A stretch of DNA of 64,000 nucleotides from assembly GCF_003950515.1 (NCBI RefSeq), contig NZ_NGJS01000004.1, positions 1 to 64,000 on the forward strand, in the 5' to 3' direction. Origin of the DNA: Vagococcus vulneris. GTDB lineage: Bacteria > Bacillota > Bacilli > Lactobacillales > Vagococcaceae. A program made the position numbers and the translations under genes. The notes under the pieces were generated by a model that did not search any database, was not told the origin of the DNA, and was given only the letters and a program-made list of their open reading frames with translations. Of this stretch, positions 34,161-43,470 are shown piece by piece. Numbering within the stretch: position 1 is the first letter of the stretch; each line of letters begins with the position of its first letter.

Positions 34161-34202
34161 TAGAAACAACTTAATGATAAATAGAAAGTTGGAAAATATA
34201 AA

Positions 34203-36011
34203 ATGTGTGGAATTGTTGGAGTTATTGGAAGTAATCGAGCAAAAGAAATTTTAATAAACGGCTTACATAAATTAGAATATCGCGGTTATGACTCAGCAGG
34301 TATCATGGTCGCAAATGAAGAAGATGGCTATGTTATGAAAACCCCAGGACGTGTGGCAGAGTTAGAGGCACTAGTTGCTGACAAACCAAGTAATGGTACT
34401 GGGATTGGTCATACACGCTGGGCAACACATGGTGTACCAAGTGTTGAAAATGCACACCCACATGTTTCTAAAAGTGGCCGATTCGGTTTGGTTCATAATG
34501 GTGTTATCGAAAATTTTGAACAATTAAAAGAAGACTATGTATCAGATATTGCATTAGATGGCGATACAGATAGTGAAGTAATTGTGGAAGTTATTGATTA
34601 TTTTGCACGACAAGGCCAATCTGGTTTTGAAGCATTTAATAGTATGCTTAAAGTTGTTAAAGGATCATATGCTTTTGCATTAATTGACTTAGAAGATCGT
34701 AATAAATTATTTTTAGCTAAAAATAAAAGTCCTTTATTAGTTGGTTTAGCGGATGGATATAATTTAGTCGGCAGTGATGCAATGGCAATGATTAATGAAA
34801 CAGATAAATATATGGAAATCATGGACGGAGAACGCATTATCTTAACAAGTGATTCTGTGACTATTTATAGTGCAGAAGGCGAAGAAATTACACGTGATTA
34901 CTATGTTGCTGAGATTGATGCGAATGATACCGAAAAAGGCTTATATCCTTTTTATATGTTAAAAGAAATTGATGAACAACCTTCTGTAATGCGTACATTA
35001 ATCCGACATTATGCGAAAGAGAATAATACAATCAATATTGATGAAGATTTAGTTGAGCGTGTTGCTGGCAGCGATCGTATTTATGTAGTAGCATGCGGAA
35101 CAAGTTGGCATGCAGGTTTAGTCGGAAAAGACATGTTAGAAAAATTAACAAATATTCCAGTAGAGGTACACTTAGCTAGCGAAATCGGCTATGATATGCC
35201 AATACTCTCACAAAAGCCTTATTTTATTTTCTTAAGTCAAAGCGGTGAGACAGCAGATAGCCGTCAAGTATTAGTTAAAGTAAATGAGTTAAATCTACCG
35301 TCATTAACAATAACAAATGTAAAAGGTTCTACATTATCTCGTGAAGCGAGTGATACATTATTATTATATGCTGGACCTGAGATTGCAGTTGCTTCAACTA
35401 AGGCATATACGTCTCAAATCGCAGTAATGCTATTTTTGGCAAAGGCTGTCGGATTAGTTAGAAAACAAAAAGCAGCGATTGAATTAGATGTGATACATGA
35501 AATAGGTATTGTGGCAAGCATTATGGATACATTAGTAGATGAAAAAGAAAAATTCGCTTCATTAGCAAAAAACTATTTACATGATACACGCAACGCCTTT
35601 TATATCGGACGTGGTTTAGACTATGCAGTGTCACTAGAAGGAGCATTGAAGCTTAAAGAAATTTCTTACATCCAAGCTGAAGGATTTGCGGCTGGTGAGT
35701 TAAAACACGGAACCATTGCTTTGATTGAGAAAGGAACGCCTGTTTTAGCACTTATTACTGGTGAAAATACAGCTAGTCATACACGGGGTAATGTAAAAGA
35801 AGTTGAGAGTCGCGGCGCTGAAACGATTGTTATTTCTATGGAAGGTTTGGATGCAAAAGGTGATGATGTAGTATTGCCTAAAATTCATAGCTTATTAACA
35901 CCATTAATCAGCGTAGTACCATTGCAGTTGATTGCATATTATGCAAGCTTGCAACGTGGCTTAGATGTTGATAAACCAAGAAATTTAGCAAAAAGTGTGA
36001 CAGTTGAATAG
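34203..36011 (+). CDS. glmS: Glutamine-fructose-6-phosphate aminotransferase
   Basis: A 602-residue GlmS. N-terminal glutaminase with catalytic Cys2 (MCGIVGVIG), HTRWATHGVPS and HNGVIENF. Two SIS sugar-isomerase domains follow (VACGTSWHAG, LSQSGETADSR, YIGRGLDYAVSLEGALKLKE), ending KPRNLAKSVTVE as the family does. Makes glucosamine-6-P from fructose-6-P and glutamine, the committed step of amino-sugar synthesis. Controlled post-transcriptionally by the ribozyme upstream. Confidence 0.97.
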   Translation: MCGIVGVIGSNRAKEILINGLHKLEYRGYDSAGIMVANEEDGYVMKTPGRVAELEALVADKPSNGTGIGHTRWATHGVPSVENAHPHVSKSGRFGLVHNGVIENFEQLKEDYVSDIALDGDTDSEVIVEVIDYFARQGQSGFEAFNSMLKVVKGSYAFALIDLEDRNKLFLAKNKSPLLVGLADGYNLVGSDAMAMINETDKYMEIMDGERIILTSDSVTIYSAEGEEITRDYYVAEIDANDTEKGLYPFYMLKEIDEQPSVMRTLIRHYAKENNTINIDEDLVERVAGSDRIYVVACGTSWHAGLVGKDMLEKLTNIPVEVHLASEIGYDMPILSQKPYFIFLSQSGETADSRQVLVKVNELNLPSLTITNVKGSTLSREASDTLLLYAGPEIAVASTKAYTSQIAVMLFLAKAVGLVRKQKAAIELDVIHEIGIVASIMDTLVDEKEKFASLAKNYLHDTRNAFYIGRGLDYAVSLEGALKLKEISYIQAEGFAAGELKHGTIALIEKGTPVLALITGENTASHTRGNVKEVESRGAETIVISMEGLDAKGDDVVLPKIHSLLTPLISVVPLQLIAYYASLQRGLDVDKPRNLAKSVTVE

Positions 36012-36015
36012 TTGG

Positions 36016-36046
36016 AAAGGATAACCGTTTGTGTTATCCTTTTTTA
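36016..36046 (+). terminator. Intrinsic terminator after glmS
   Basis: AAAGGATAAC / GTTATCCTTT with a 7-base loop and T-run, five bases after the stop codon. The next 195 bases before the nagB promoter show no gene. Confidence 0.85.
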
Positions 36047-36240
36047 TGTTATTTTAATTCATGAGATATGTTACTAAAGATAAATTATGGCAAAGTAAAA
36101 AGGTTATTAAAAAAACAAACTTAAATAGATAATTTGAAAATTACAATGTATAAATAATAAAGACATACTAAAATTTATTAAAGTTAATTTTTTTAAGATA
36201 AATAGGCAAGTGTATATGGACTTTTTTTTATTTGTTTCGA

Positions 36241-36269
36241 TTGTAAAAAAAGGCTACTTACAGTATAAT
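36241..36269 (+). promoter_or_regulatory. nagB promoter
   Basis: TTGTAA (36241-36246), 17-base spacer, perfect TATAAT (36264-36269). Confidence 0.75.
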
Positions 36270-36283
36270 TGGACTATACCAAA
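36268..36283 (+). promoter_or_regulatory. Possible NagR/GntR-type operator at nagB
   Basis: ATTGGACTATACCAAA, an imperfect TTGG-N6-CCAA dyad, overlaps the -10 box and transcription start. A repressor of the HutC/NagR type bound here would block initiation. No such regulator gene is in the window. Confidence 0.6.
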
Positions 36284-36306
36284 AAAGTGTAGGAGGTTAT
36301 CAGCAA

Positions 36307-37017
36307 ATGAAAATTATTACAGTTAAAGATCAAGTTGAAGGCGGAAAGAAAGCCTTTGATTTAATAAAAAATGCTATGGGAAACCACGAGATTAAAACAT
36401 TAGGACTAGCAACAGGCAGTACGCCTAAAACATTGTATAAAGAGATGGTTACAAGTAATCTTGATTTCCGTAATCTACAGTCTATAAATTTAGATGAATA
36501 CGTTGGTTTGCCGGCAAATAATTCTCAAAGTTATCATTTTTTTATGGAGGAACACCTATTTAAAGCTAAACCATTTAAAATTAATTATATCCCAAACGGT
36601 GTTGCAGAAAATATAGAGGCTGAATGTATCCGTTATAACAAAATAATAGACGAAAACCCTGTGGATATTCAAATTCTAGGTATCGGTGAAAATGCACATA
36701 TTGGTTTTAATGAACCGGGATCTTCTTTTGGTAGTGAAACACGTGAAGTAGCACTTACAGAATCTACGATAAAGGCTAATAGCCGTAATTTTGAGAATAT
36801 ATCAGATGTGCCGACACATGCTATATCGATGGGAATAAAATCAATTATGCATGCAAAAAAAATTATTTTATTAGCATTCGGTGAAAAAAAAGCAGAGGCG
36901 GTTAAACAAACGATTACTGGTCCAATTTCAGAAGATATTCCATCAAGTGTTTTACAACTTCATCCGGATGTCACACTGATTGTCGATCAAGCCGCGGCAA
37001 GTAAAATTGACGCTTAG
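36307..37017 (+). CDS. nagB: Glucosamine-6-phosphate deaminase
   Basis: A 236-residue NagB of the short Firmicutes type. Motifs: [13 protein letters not shown] (about 35-47), NLDEYVGL with the catalytic Asp (about 64-71), and [17 protein letters not shown]. Converts glucosamine-6-P back to fructose-6-P and ammonia, opposing GlmS. AGGAGG precedes the ATG. The promoter and operator are described separately. Confidence 0.95.
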   Translation: MKIITVKDQVEGGKKAFDLIKNAMGNHEIKTLGLATGSTPKTLYKEMVTSNLDFRNLQSINLDEYVGLPANNSQSYHFFMEEHLFKAKPFKINYIPNGVAENIEAECIRYNKIIDENPVDIQILGIGENAHIGFNEPGSSFGSETREVALTESTIKANSRNFENISDVPTHAISMGIKSIMHAKKIILLAFGEKKAEAVKQTITGPISEDIPSSVLQLHPDVTLIVDQAAASKIDA

Positions 37018-37213
37018 GACATAAAAGAAAAAATATATTTAACAAATTTCATAAAAAGAGTTGCTTAAAATTTGTTTATGTGTTAAGTTTATTTATGTAG
37101 TATTTTTGATACAAATTAGGAATAATTATATAAGATTTATAGTTTCCTTTTTTATGCATCACATATATTGCAACAATACACGCATACAAGGTATGCATAT
37201 AGGAGGAAGCAAC

Positions 37214-37414
37214 ATGGCACAAGGTACAGTAAAATGGTTTAACGCAGACAAAGGTTTTGGATTTATCACTCAAGAAGACGGATCAGACGTATTCGCACAC
37301 TTCTCAGCTATCCAAGGTGAAGGTTTTAAAACTTTAGAAGAAGGTCAAACAGTGACTTTTGATGTTGAAGAAGGTCAACGTGGACCTCAAGCAACAAACA
37401 TCGTTAAAGCTTAA
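37214..37414 (+). CDS. Cold shock protein, CspA family
   Basis: A 66-residue OB-fold protein, [19 protein letters not shown], with RNP1 KGFGFIT and RNP2 VFAHFSA. AGGAGG precedes the ATG; an in-frame ATG far upstream is only part of the long leader. About 195 bases separate it from nagB, consistent with the long 5' leader of cold-shock mRNAs. Binds single-stranded RNA/DNA and melts mRNA structure at low temperature. Confidence 0.95.
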   Translation: MAQGTVKWFNADKGFGFITQEDGSDVFAHFSAIQGEGFKTLEEGQTVTFDVEEGQRGPQATNIVKA

Positions 37415-37426
37415 TTTTAACTTGTT

Positions 37427-37461
37427 AAAGACATCTAGGAATTTCCTAGATGTCTTTTTTT
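37427..37461 (+). terminator. Intrinsic terminator after the csp gene
   Basis: AAAGACATCTAGGAA / TTTCCTAGATGTCTTT, followed by Ts. Confidence 0.88.
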
Positions 37462-37543
37462 GTTTCTCATAGAGAAATAAGAACAGATAGTGTAAAATAA
37501 TAAATTGTAAGTTTAAATGTGTTTATACATAGGAGGATAAATA

Positions 37544-38527
37544 ATGACAATTGCAGTCTTAGGCGGTGCGGGATACATTGGGTCACATGCTGTTCAAGAA
37601 TTAATTAAATCAGGTAGGGATATTATAGTTATCGACAATCTTTTAACAGGACACAAGGAAGCTATTCATCCTGATGCACGTTTCTATAAAGGTGATATCC
37701 GTGATAAAGCATTTTTAACTGAAGTATTAAAAAAAGAAACTGTCACAGGTATTGTTCATTTTGCGGCTAGTTCCTTAGTCGGTGAATCTGTTGAGAAACC
37801 ACTGGAATATTTTAATAACAATGTCCACGGGACGCAAATTGTTTTAGAAGTAATGAAAGAACAAGACATTAATCATATTGTCTTTTCTTCTACTGCTGCC
37901 ACATATGGAGAACCAGAACGCGTCCCAATTGATGAGGCAACACCAACAAACCCTAAAAATCCTTATGGTGAAAGTAAGTTGATGATGGAAAAAATGATGC
38001 ACTGGTGTGATGAGGCATATGGAATCAAATATGTTGCACTGCGCTATTTTAATGTGGCCGGTGCAAGTATTAACGGTTCAATTGGTGAGGACCACCAACC
38101 TGAGACTCACTTAGTACCCATTATACTGCAGACTGCACTTGGACAAAGAAAAGAGATTACAATTTTTGGTGATGATTATCCAACTGCAGACGGCTCTTGT
38201 GTGAGAGATTATGTTCATGTTGTTGATTTGTGTCAGGCACATGTTCTAGCGTTAGATTATCTAGAAGCTGGTAGCGATAGCAATATTTTCAATTTGGGCA
38301 GCAGTCAAGGCTTTTCAGTGAAAGAAATGGTCGAAGAAGCGAGATACTTGACGGAAAAAGAAATACCATCAAAAATTGGGCCGAGACGTGCTGGTGATCC
38401 TGCCGTTCTAGTGGCAACTTCAGAAAAAGCACAACGTATTTTGAAGTGGGACCCGCAGTATACAAATTTAAATGATATATTCAAGACGGCCTGGGCTTGG
38501 CATCAATCTCATCCAACAGGATATTAA
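37544..38527 (+). CDS. galE: UDP-glucose 4-epimerase
   Basis: A 327-residue extended short-chain dehydrogenase. NAD-binding GGAGYIGSHAVQELI (about 7-21), Ser/Thr in FSSTAATYGEP, catalytic Y-x-x-x-K in NPYGESKLMMEKM. Interconverts UDP-galactose and UDP-glucose for the Leloir pathway and for surface polysaccharides. AGGAGG precedes the ATG. Followed 22 bases later by a galT-like gene; no galK or galM is in the window. Confidence 0.95.
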   Translation: MTIAVLGGAGYIGSHAVQELIKSGRDIIVIDNLLTGHKEAIHPDARFYKGDIRDKAFLTEVLKKETVTGIVHFAASSLVGESVEKPLEYFNNNVHGTQIVLEVMKEQDINHIVFSSTAATYGEPERVPIDEATPTNPKNPYGESKLMMEKMMHWCDEAYGIKYVALRYFNVAGASINGSIGEDHQPETHLVPIILQTALGQRKEITIFGDDYPTADGSCVRDYVHVVDLCQAHVLALDYLEAGSDSNIFNLGSSQGFSVKEMVEEARYLTEKEIPSKIGPRRAGDPAVLVATSEKAQRILKWDPQYTNLNDIFKTAWAWHQSHPTGY

Positions 38528-38549
38528 GAAGTAAAGGTGGTAAAGTAAT

Positions 38550-39761
38550 ATGGATAAAAGCCAATTAATTAATGATTTTGCAACGTTAGCTATTCAATCA
38601 GGCGGTTGGATGGAAATGGATCGAGTATATTTGCAAAATCAATTAGCAGATCTCTTGCATGAAACGGCGTTTAATCGGGAAACCCTTGTAAAAAATATTC
38701 CTAGTGAAGCAAGTGTTTTAATTGAAGAATTGGTAAAGGTTGCCTGTTCAAATGGTGCGATGACGTCATCTGAATCATTGGAGAACTATAAGACAAAGCT
38801 CTTAGATTTTTTAACACCGCCACCAGCAGTTATAAATGCGATGTTTTCACAACATTTCAATGATGATCCGCAAGTAGCGCTTGATTATTTTTACAATATT
38901 TGTTTGCAAAATCAACAGGTGAGAGTACCTAAAACAACTCGTACAGAAAATTTGACTGTTCCCTACCCATTGAATGTAAAAAAAATTGCGATGTCATCAA
39001 TTACAGATGTACCATTTGTGGAAGGTCATAGATATTGTCCAGTATGTTCAGCGAATGAAGGCTATATTAATAGAGAACAACAGGTTTTTGACAGAAATAT
39101 GCGTTTAATCAGAATGAATTTATTAGGAGACAGCTGGTTTTTCAGATTTAATCCGATTAGTTTTCAGCGTCAGCAAGGTATATTTATACCAGAAAAACAT
39201 GAACATTTAAATCGACGACAGCTGTTAAGCCGAGCTATTCAACTTGTTGACGTGTTTTCATCTTACATGATTGGTTTTATTGATAATGCACACACAGCGC
39301 TTGAGCATAGTTATTTAGAAGGTGCTAATCAATTATTTCCCATCGAATCTGCAAAAAACATAAATTTATTTGATATAATAATTTTTCCTACAGTTAAAGG
39401 CAGACTATTAAACTGGAATCATTCTTCAGTTTCTTTAACTAGTGCGCAGCCGATGGACTTATTGAATGCAGTAGATTATTTTATCTCGAAATGGATTTCT
39501 GAGAACAATAGGGATACGCCTATCGCTGTTGCTATGCGTAAAAATGCTGATCTGTATACGTGTTATATTATTTTTATGGACTATCGCTTGTATGAGACAA
39601 TCGGAATGATAAAGCAAGGATTTAATCAGACAATTAATTGTTTTGATGCATTAGGTACTTATACACTAGACGATGAGGCAGACAGTACAACAATTATAGA
39701 TGTTGAAAATCCTAACCATATTTCTACTGGAATTTTAGAAACTTTTATTAAAACACTATAA
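38550..39761 (+). CDS. GalT-like protein (class II hexose-1-phosphate uridylyltransferase family), catalytic motif altered
   Basis: A 403-residue homologue of the Firmicutes class II GalT, which is normally nearer 490 residues. The Cys pair and following YCPVCSANEGYINRE (about 162-176) match the family CxxC-ENEGY region, and FSSYMIGFIDN leads into the active-site loop. There the family motif H-E-H-[FY]-Q-G-G is H253-S-Y-L-E-G-A by alignment on the following FP, so the nucleophilic second His and the Gln are gone. It may be a pseudoenzyme or have a new role. The frame is open throughout and coupled to galE by position, so it does not look like decay. Confidence 0.7.
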   Translation: MDKSQLINDFATLAIQSGGWMEMDRVYLQNQLADLLHETAFNRETLVKNIPSEASVLIEELVKVACSNGAMTSSESLENYKTKLLDFLTPPPAVINAMFSQHFNDDPQVALDYFYNICLQNQQVRVPKTTRTENLTVPYPLNVKKIAMSSITDVPFVEGHRYCPVCSANEGYINREQQVFDRNMRLIRMNLLGDSWFFRFNPISFQRQQGIFIPEKHEHLNRRQLLSRAIQLVDVFSSYMIGFIDNAHTALEHSYLEGANQLFPIESAKNINLFDIIIFPTVKGRLLNWNHSSVSLTSAQPMDLLNAVDYFISKWISENNRDTPIAVAMRKNADLYTCYIIFMDYRLYETIGMIKQGFNQTINCFDALGTYTLDDEADSTTIIDVENPNHISTGILETFIKTL

Positions 39762-39778
39762 AGAGGAAGGAAGATATT

Positions 39779-40492
39779 ATGAAGTTTTGGAAAGTGATTT
39801 TAAATATACTGATTTTGATCGGTTTGTTTATTGTCTCTCAGATACCGATGACAATAGTTATGATTCCCTCGATGATGGCGCAATTTAAAAAAACTTCATC
39901 GTTTGGCAATATGATAGTAAGTATTGTATTTCTTATAGTATTTATTCTCTGTGCTTGGCTTTTTATTTGGTTGTACCGAAAACTATCAAATGATACATCT
40001 TGGTCAATTGATTTTAAAACTGTCGGTATTATCATCGGTACTTTTTTAATTGGTCGAATTTTTGTAACATTTGGAACGATTCTGATGGAAAAAATATATG
40101 GTGTAAGTACCACAGCCAATGATACAGCAATTCAAAGTTTATTTGGAAAAGATAGTTCCTCAACAATTGTTATTCTTTTGAGTATATCAATTGCAATTGG
40201 TGCTCCACTTTTTGAAGAAATAATGTTTAGAGGGCTGCCTAAAGCCATGTTTGGCTCAGTGGTGCCCAACTGGCTGTTATGGCTGTTGACATCTCTTGCA
40301 TTTGCATCGGTCCATCTAAGTGAAAATATTATTTCATTCTTTATGTATTTTATTTTAGGTTTACTGATGTACTATGTTTTTCAACGACGAGGAAAAATTG
40401 TTGATTCAATGTTGTTTCATTTTTTAAATAATATTTTTCCGACAATTGCTTTACTATTAGTGTATTTTGATGTAATAAATTTACCTATGTAA
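39779..40492 (+). CDS. CPBP-family intramembrane metalloprotease
   Basis: A 237-residue membrane protein with about seven helices. The glutamate motif PLFEEIMFRGLPKAM (E-E-x-x-x-R, about 142-156), the His motif FASVHLS (about 178-184) and HFLNN (about 219-223) mark it as CPBP/Abi, the family of CAAX-type endopeptidases and bacteriocin self-immunity proteins. No bacteriocin gene is nearby. GAGGAAGG precedes the ATG. It lies 17 bases after the galT-like gene and may share its transcript. Confidence 0.88.
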   Translation: MKFWKVILNILILIGLFIVSQIPMTIVMIPSMMAQFKKTSSFGNMIVSIVFLIVFILCAWLFIWLYRKLSNDTSWSIDFKTVGIIIGTFLIGRIFVTFGTILMEKIYGVSTTANDTAIQSLFGKDSSSTIVILLSISIAIGAPLFEEIMFRGLPKAMFGSVVPNWLLWLLTSLAFASVHLSENIISFFMYFILGLLMYYVFQRRGKIVDSMLFHFLNNIFPTIALLLVYFDVINLPM

Positions 40493-40546
40493 TATAGAAT
40501 TATCTTCTATTAACATTTTTATAAATTGTATAACTATTAAATTTTT

Positions 40547-40587
40547 AAAAAAAGCCACTCTGTTATATCGAACAGAGTGGGTTTTTT
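40547..40587. terminator. Bidirectional terminator
   Basis: AAAAAAAGCCACTCTGTT / AACAGAGTGGGTTTTTT (one G-U pair) between the convergent CPBP and acetyltransferase genes; it reaches the stop codon of the latter. Confidence 0.85.
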
Positions 40588-41155
40588 AGTCTATATTTAA
40601 TTGTAAATGGTTGTAATGATGGTCGGCTAGAATCATTTCACCGACTTTTTTGAAACCCTGTTTCAAATAAACACTTTTAGCTTTATCATTTACTGTGTCA
40701 CAATTTAGACCAATAATTTTTCGACCGCTGTTGACAGCAACTTTGGGCAATGCTGAAAGCAGCTCGGCAGCTACTCCTTGTTTTCTAAAATGCGGTGAGG
40801 TTACCAAAGTATCTAAGTACCATTCGTCAGCAAAGCATTCCTTTTCGTTAAAGAAACGATAATCTTCAGATAGCCCTTGACTGATTAATAATTGAATAAA
40901 GTCATCGTCGATGGTATCTTCTATTTCATCAGGATATCCGAAGGCAATCCCGGCAATTTGACTATCAATTTCTTTAACAATTGCACGATTATAACCATAA
41001 CGATAATTTGGAAATTCAACATAGGCTATTTCTAAAAGGCTGATAATTTCTTCTTCAGACAATTTTTGAAATATGTTGAGTTCCATATCTCGTAAAACAA
41101 TCATAATTAAAGGAATTACTTCTTTTGCATCTTTTTTTTCTGCATTTCGAATCAT
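40586..41155 (-). CDS. GNAT-family N-acetyltransferase
   Basis: A 189-residue GNAT. N-terminus MIRNAEKKDAKEVIPLI is typical. The acetyl-CoA loop is SPHFRKQGVAAELLSALPKV (about 122-141; R-x-x-G-x-A), and the last part is CDTVNDKAKSVYLKQGFKKV. The acceptor is unknown. Transcribed alone on the minus strand. A weak site (GGGGGCA at 41161-41167 on + is its upstream side) precedes the ATG. Confidence 0.85.
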   Translation of the reverse strand: MIRNAEKKDAKEVIPLIMIVLRDMELNIFQKLSEEEIISLLEIAYVEFPNYRYGYNRAIVKEIDSQIAGIAFGYPDEIEDTIDDDFIQLLISQGLSEDYRFFNEKECFADEWYLDTLVTSPHFRKQGVAAELLSALPKVAVNSGRKIIGLNCDTVNDKAKSVYLKQGFKKVGEMILADHHYNHLQLNID

Positions 41156-41338
41156 ATTTATGCCCCCATAAGTAAATTAATCATTATAGGCACTCTATCA
41201 TGAAGCGATTTAAAGCGCAAGTTGTCATATTTGTGTAAATAGCGATTATTAAAAAAGAAAATAAAAATACAGTATGTTATTATTAAAATGTAGGAATTTT
41301 ATTAAGGGCTGAATAATATTGATAAAGGAGAGGACTTA

Positions 41339-42817
41339 ATGAATATATTAGAAAAAGCAAATCAATATATTAAAGATGAACGGAAGCAAGTGGTTGATAC
41401 CTACCGTCATGCTTTTCACGTTATGCCGCCGATTGGTTGGTTAAATGATCCTAATGGTTTTGTGTTTTTCCGTGGTGAATACCATTTGTTTTATCAATTT
41501 TATCCTTATGCCAGTGAATGGGGTCCAATGCATTGGGGACATGTTAAGTCAAAAGACCTAGTCAACTGGGTAGAACTTCCGGTTGCTTTAGCACCAGAAT
41601 TTGACTACGAATTAGACGGTTGCTTTTCTGGCAGCGCGATTGTTAAAGATGACAAATTATACTTGATGTATACGGGTCATTGTGACCGTGATGATAGACG
41701 ACGTGAAGTACAGTGTTTGGCAGTTTCTGAAGACGGCATCCACTTTAATAAATTAGCGGACAACCCTATAATTGATGAGCGACAGCTGCAAACACATGGT
41801 GACATTGCAGACTTTCGCGATCCAAAGGTATTCGAACATGACGGGTTTTATTACACTGTTGTTGCAACAAAAACTGAAAATTATTTAGGCCGGATTTTGA
41901 TGTTTCAATCGAAGGATTTGATTAATTGGTCATTTTATTCAGTCTTGTTAGAAGGGCAACAGCATCAAGGAATTATGTGGGAGTGTCCTGATCTATTTGA
42001 ATTGGACGGTAAAGATGTACTTATCATGTCACCGATTGAGATGGATGCAGAAGGGCACAGCTACCATAATATGAGTTCAACAGTTGCCTTTATCGGCGAG
42101 ATGGATTGGGTTAATGGTAAGCTGACCGTCGAAAATTATCATGAAATCGATGGAGGACTTGATTTTTATGCGCCGCAAACGTGTGAAAATGATCAAGGAC
42201 AGCGCCTTATGATTGCTTGGATGCAAATGTGGAAACGCAATATTCCGACGCATGAATTAGGTCATGGTTGGTCAGGTTCGATGACTTTTGTCAGAGAATT
42301 ATCAGTAACTGATAACCGTTTGTGTCAAAGACCGGTTAAAGGACTGTACGAAGCATTAGATATGCAGTTTGAACAATATCAAGTAGCAGTAACGGATGAA
42401 AACAGCTGGGTTAGCGAACCTCTGATGGGTTCACAGAGTTATGCAAGATTAGTTATTACCCCTGTCGAAGCGACCGCATTTAATTTGAGATTGTTTGAGA
42501 TTGAACAGGAAGATTTATTCTTAAGCTATGACTTAGAGAGTGAGATTTTAACAGTTAATCGTGGTAATCTGGGGTATCCACTTAAAGGTGTTGAAAAAAA
42601 ACATCTAGTTGAGCGTTCAATGAATGCGCCGTTGATAAACGGCCAGTTAGAATTAGAGTTTATTCGTGACCAATCTTCCATTGAAATTTTTATTAATCAA
42701 CGTGATACGATGACCTTTACTTTTTATCAAAAGAGAGACGGTCAAAATATCCAGGTGACAAGTAACGGTAAATTGACCATCGAACAAGCAGTCATTGCTG
42801 AAGTAAAAACAAATTAA
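41339..42817 (+). CDS. scrB: Sucrose-6-phosphate hydrolase (GH32)
   Basis: A 492-residue GH32 enzyme with a five-bladed propeller and C-terminal beta-sandwich. The three acidic motifs are present: nucleophile in GWLNDPNGF (about 33-41), transition-state Asp in DFRDPKVF (about 158-165), acid/base Glu in WECPDLFEL (about 213-221). Splits sucrose-6-phosphate (after PTS uptake) into glucose-6-P and fructose. No sucrose PTS gene or ScrR regulator is adjacent, so it is an orphan in this window. AGGAGAGG precedes the ATG. Confidence 0.92.
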   Translation: MNILEKANQYIKDERKQVVDTYRHAFHVMPPIGWLNDPNGFVFFRGEYHLFYQFYPYASEWGPMHWGHVKSKDLVNWVELPVALAPEFDYELDGCFSGSAIVKDDKLYLMYTGHCDRDDRRREVQCLAVSEDGIHFNKLADNPIIDERQLQTHGDIADFRDPKVFEHDGFYYTVVATKTENYLGRILMFQSKDLINWSFYSVLLEGQQHQGIMWECPDLFELDGKDVLIMSPIEMDAEGHSYHNMSSTVAFIGEMDWVNGKLTVENYHEIDGGLDFYAPQTCENDQGQRLMIAWMQMWKRNIPTHELGHGWSGSMTFVRELSVTDNRLCQRPVKGLYEALDMQFEQYQVAVTDENSWVSEPLMGSQSYARLVITPVEATAFNLRLFEIEQEDLFLSYDLESEILTVNRGNLGYPLKGVEKKHLVERSMNAPLINGQLELEFIRDQSSIEIFINQRDTMTFTFYQKRDGQNIQVTSNGKLTIEQAVIAEVKTN

Positions 42818-42825
42818 TAAAAGTA

Positions 42826-42854
42826 TTGTCTTTTATAAAGTATTTATGTATAAT
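42826..42854 (+). promoter_or_regulatory. rplKA promoter
   Basis: TTGTCT (42826-42831), 17-base spacer, TATAAT (42849-42854), only 9 bases after the scrB stop. Confidence 0.75.
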
Positions 42855-42857
42855 AAT

Positions 42858-42935
42858 GAAGTACGTGTGAAGACACGTGCTTCTTTTTTATAAAAAGAAG
42901 CGTGGGAGGAGAAATTTTCATCTCCATTAAACCAC
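42858..42935 (+). promoter_or_regulatory. rplK leader with terminator, alternative hairpin and putative L1-binding motif
   Basis: GAAG-T-ACGTGT (42858-42868) / ACACGT-G-CTTC (42873-42883) plus six Ts forms an intrinsic terminator at the very start of the transcript. GTGCTTCTTTTT can instead pair with AAAAAGAAGC (42892-42901), excluding the terminator. GTGGGAGG (42902-42909) ... CCAC (42932-42935) is repeated before rplA and resembles a ribosomal protein L1-type mRNA target. Attenuation is inferred. Confidence 0.6.
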
Positions 42936-42961
42936 ATCACGGACTCAAGGAGGTATGTCTC

Positions 42962-43384
42962 GTGGCAAAGAAAGTAGAAAAATTAGTTAAATTACAAATT
43001 CCTGCAGGAAAAGCAACTCCAGCTCCACCAGTAGGTCCAGCATTAGGTCAAGCGGGTATCAACATTATGGGATTCACTAAAGAATTCAATGCTCGTACTG
43101 CAGATCAAGCTGGTTTAATTATTCCAGTTGTAATCTCTGTATATGAAGACCGTTCATTTACATTTATTACAAAAACTCCACCAGCAGCTGTATTATTAAA
43201 GAAAGCAGCTAAAATCGAAAAAGGTTCTGGTGAGCCAAACTCTAAAAAAGTTGCAACTGTAACTAAAGATCAAGTAAAAGAAATTGCTGAATCTAAGATG
43301 CAAGACCTAAACGCAGCTGACGTTGAAGCAGCAATGCGCATGGTAGAAGGTACTGCACGAAGCATGGGTATCGTTGTAGAATAA
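42962..43384 (+). CDS. rplK: Large ribosomal subunit protein uL11
   Basis: A 140-residue L11 starting at GTG 42962 (AAGGAGG upstream). The product begins with the canonical [15 protein letters not shown] and [16 protein letters not shown], whereas the longer in-frame reading from 42902 runs through the leader. Binds 23S rRNA at the GTPase centre and takes part in factor binding and the stringent response. First gene of the L11-L1 unit. Confidence 0.97.
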   Translation: MAKKVEKLVKLQIPAGKATPAPPVGPALGQAGINIMGFTKEFNARTADQAGLIIPVVISVYEDRSFTFITKTPPAAVLLKKAAKIEKGSGEPNSKKVATVTKDQVKEIAESKMQDLNAADVEAAMRMVEGTARSMGIVVE

Positions 43385-43444
43385 TATTCTCAATCAAACC
43401 TAGAAGTAGCTTCTCAGTCGATTTATATTGAAAGGTATAAATGC

Positions 43445-43470
43445 GTGGGAGGTTAAGCCGCTATAACCAC
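43445..43470 (+). promoter_or_regulatory. Putative L1-binding motif before rplA
   Basis: GTGGGAGG (43445-43452) closed by CCAC (43467-43470), with an internal GCCG. It repeats the GCGTGGGAGG...ACCACA(A)TC...AAGGAGG layout seen in front of rplK. L1 autoregulation of this operon is known in bacteria; binding here is inferred from the repeated motif. Confidence 0.5.

Noticed and set aside
34598-34837. 79-codon minus-strand frame inside glmS
   Set aside because: Shadow frame of a housekeeping gene without its own signals.
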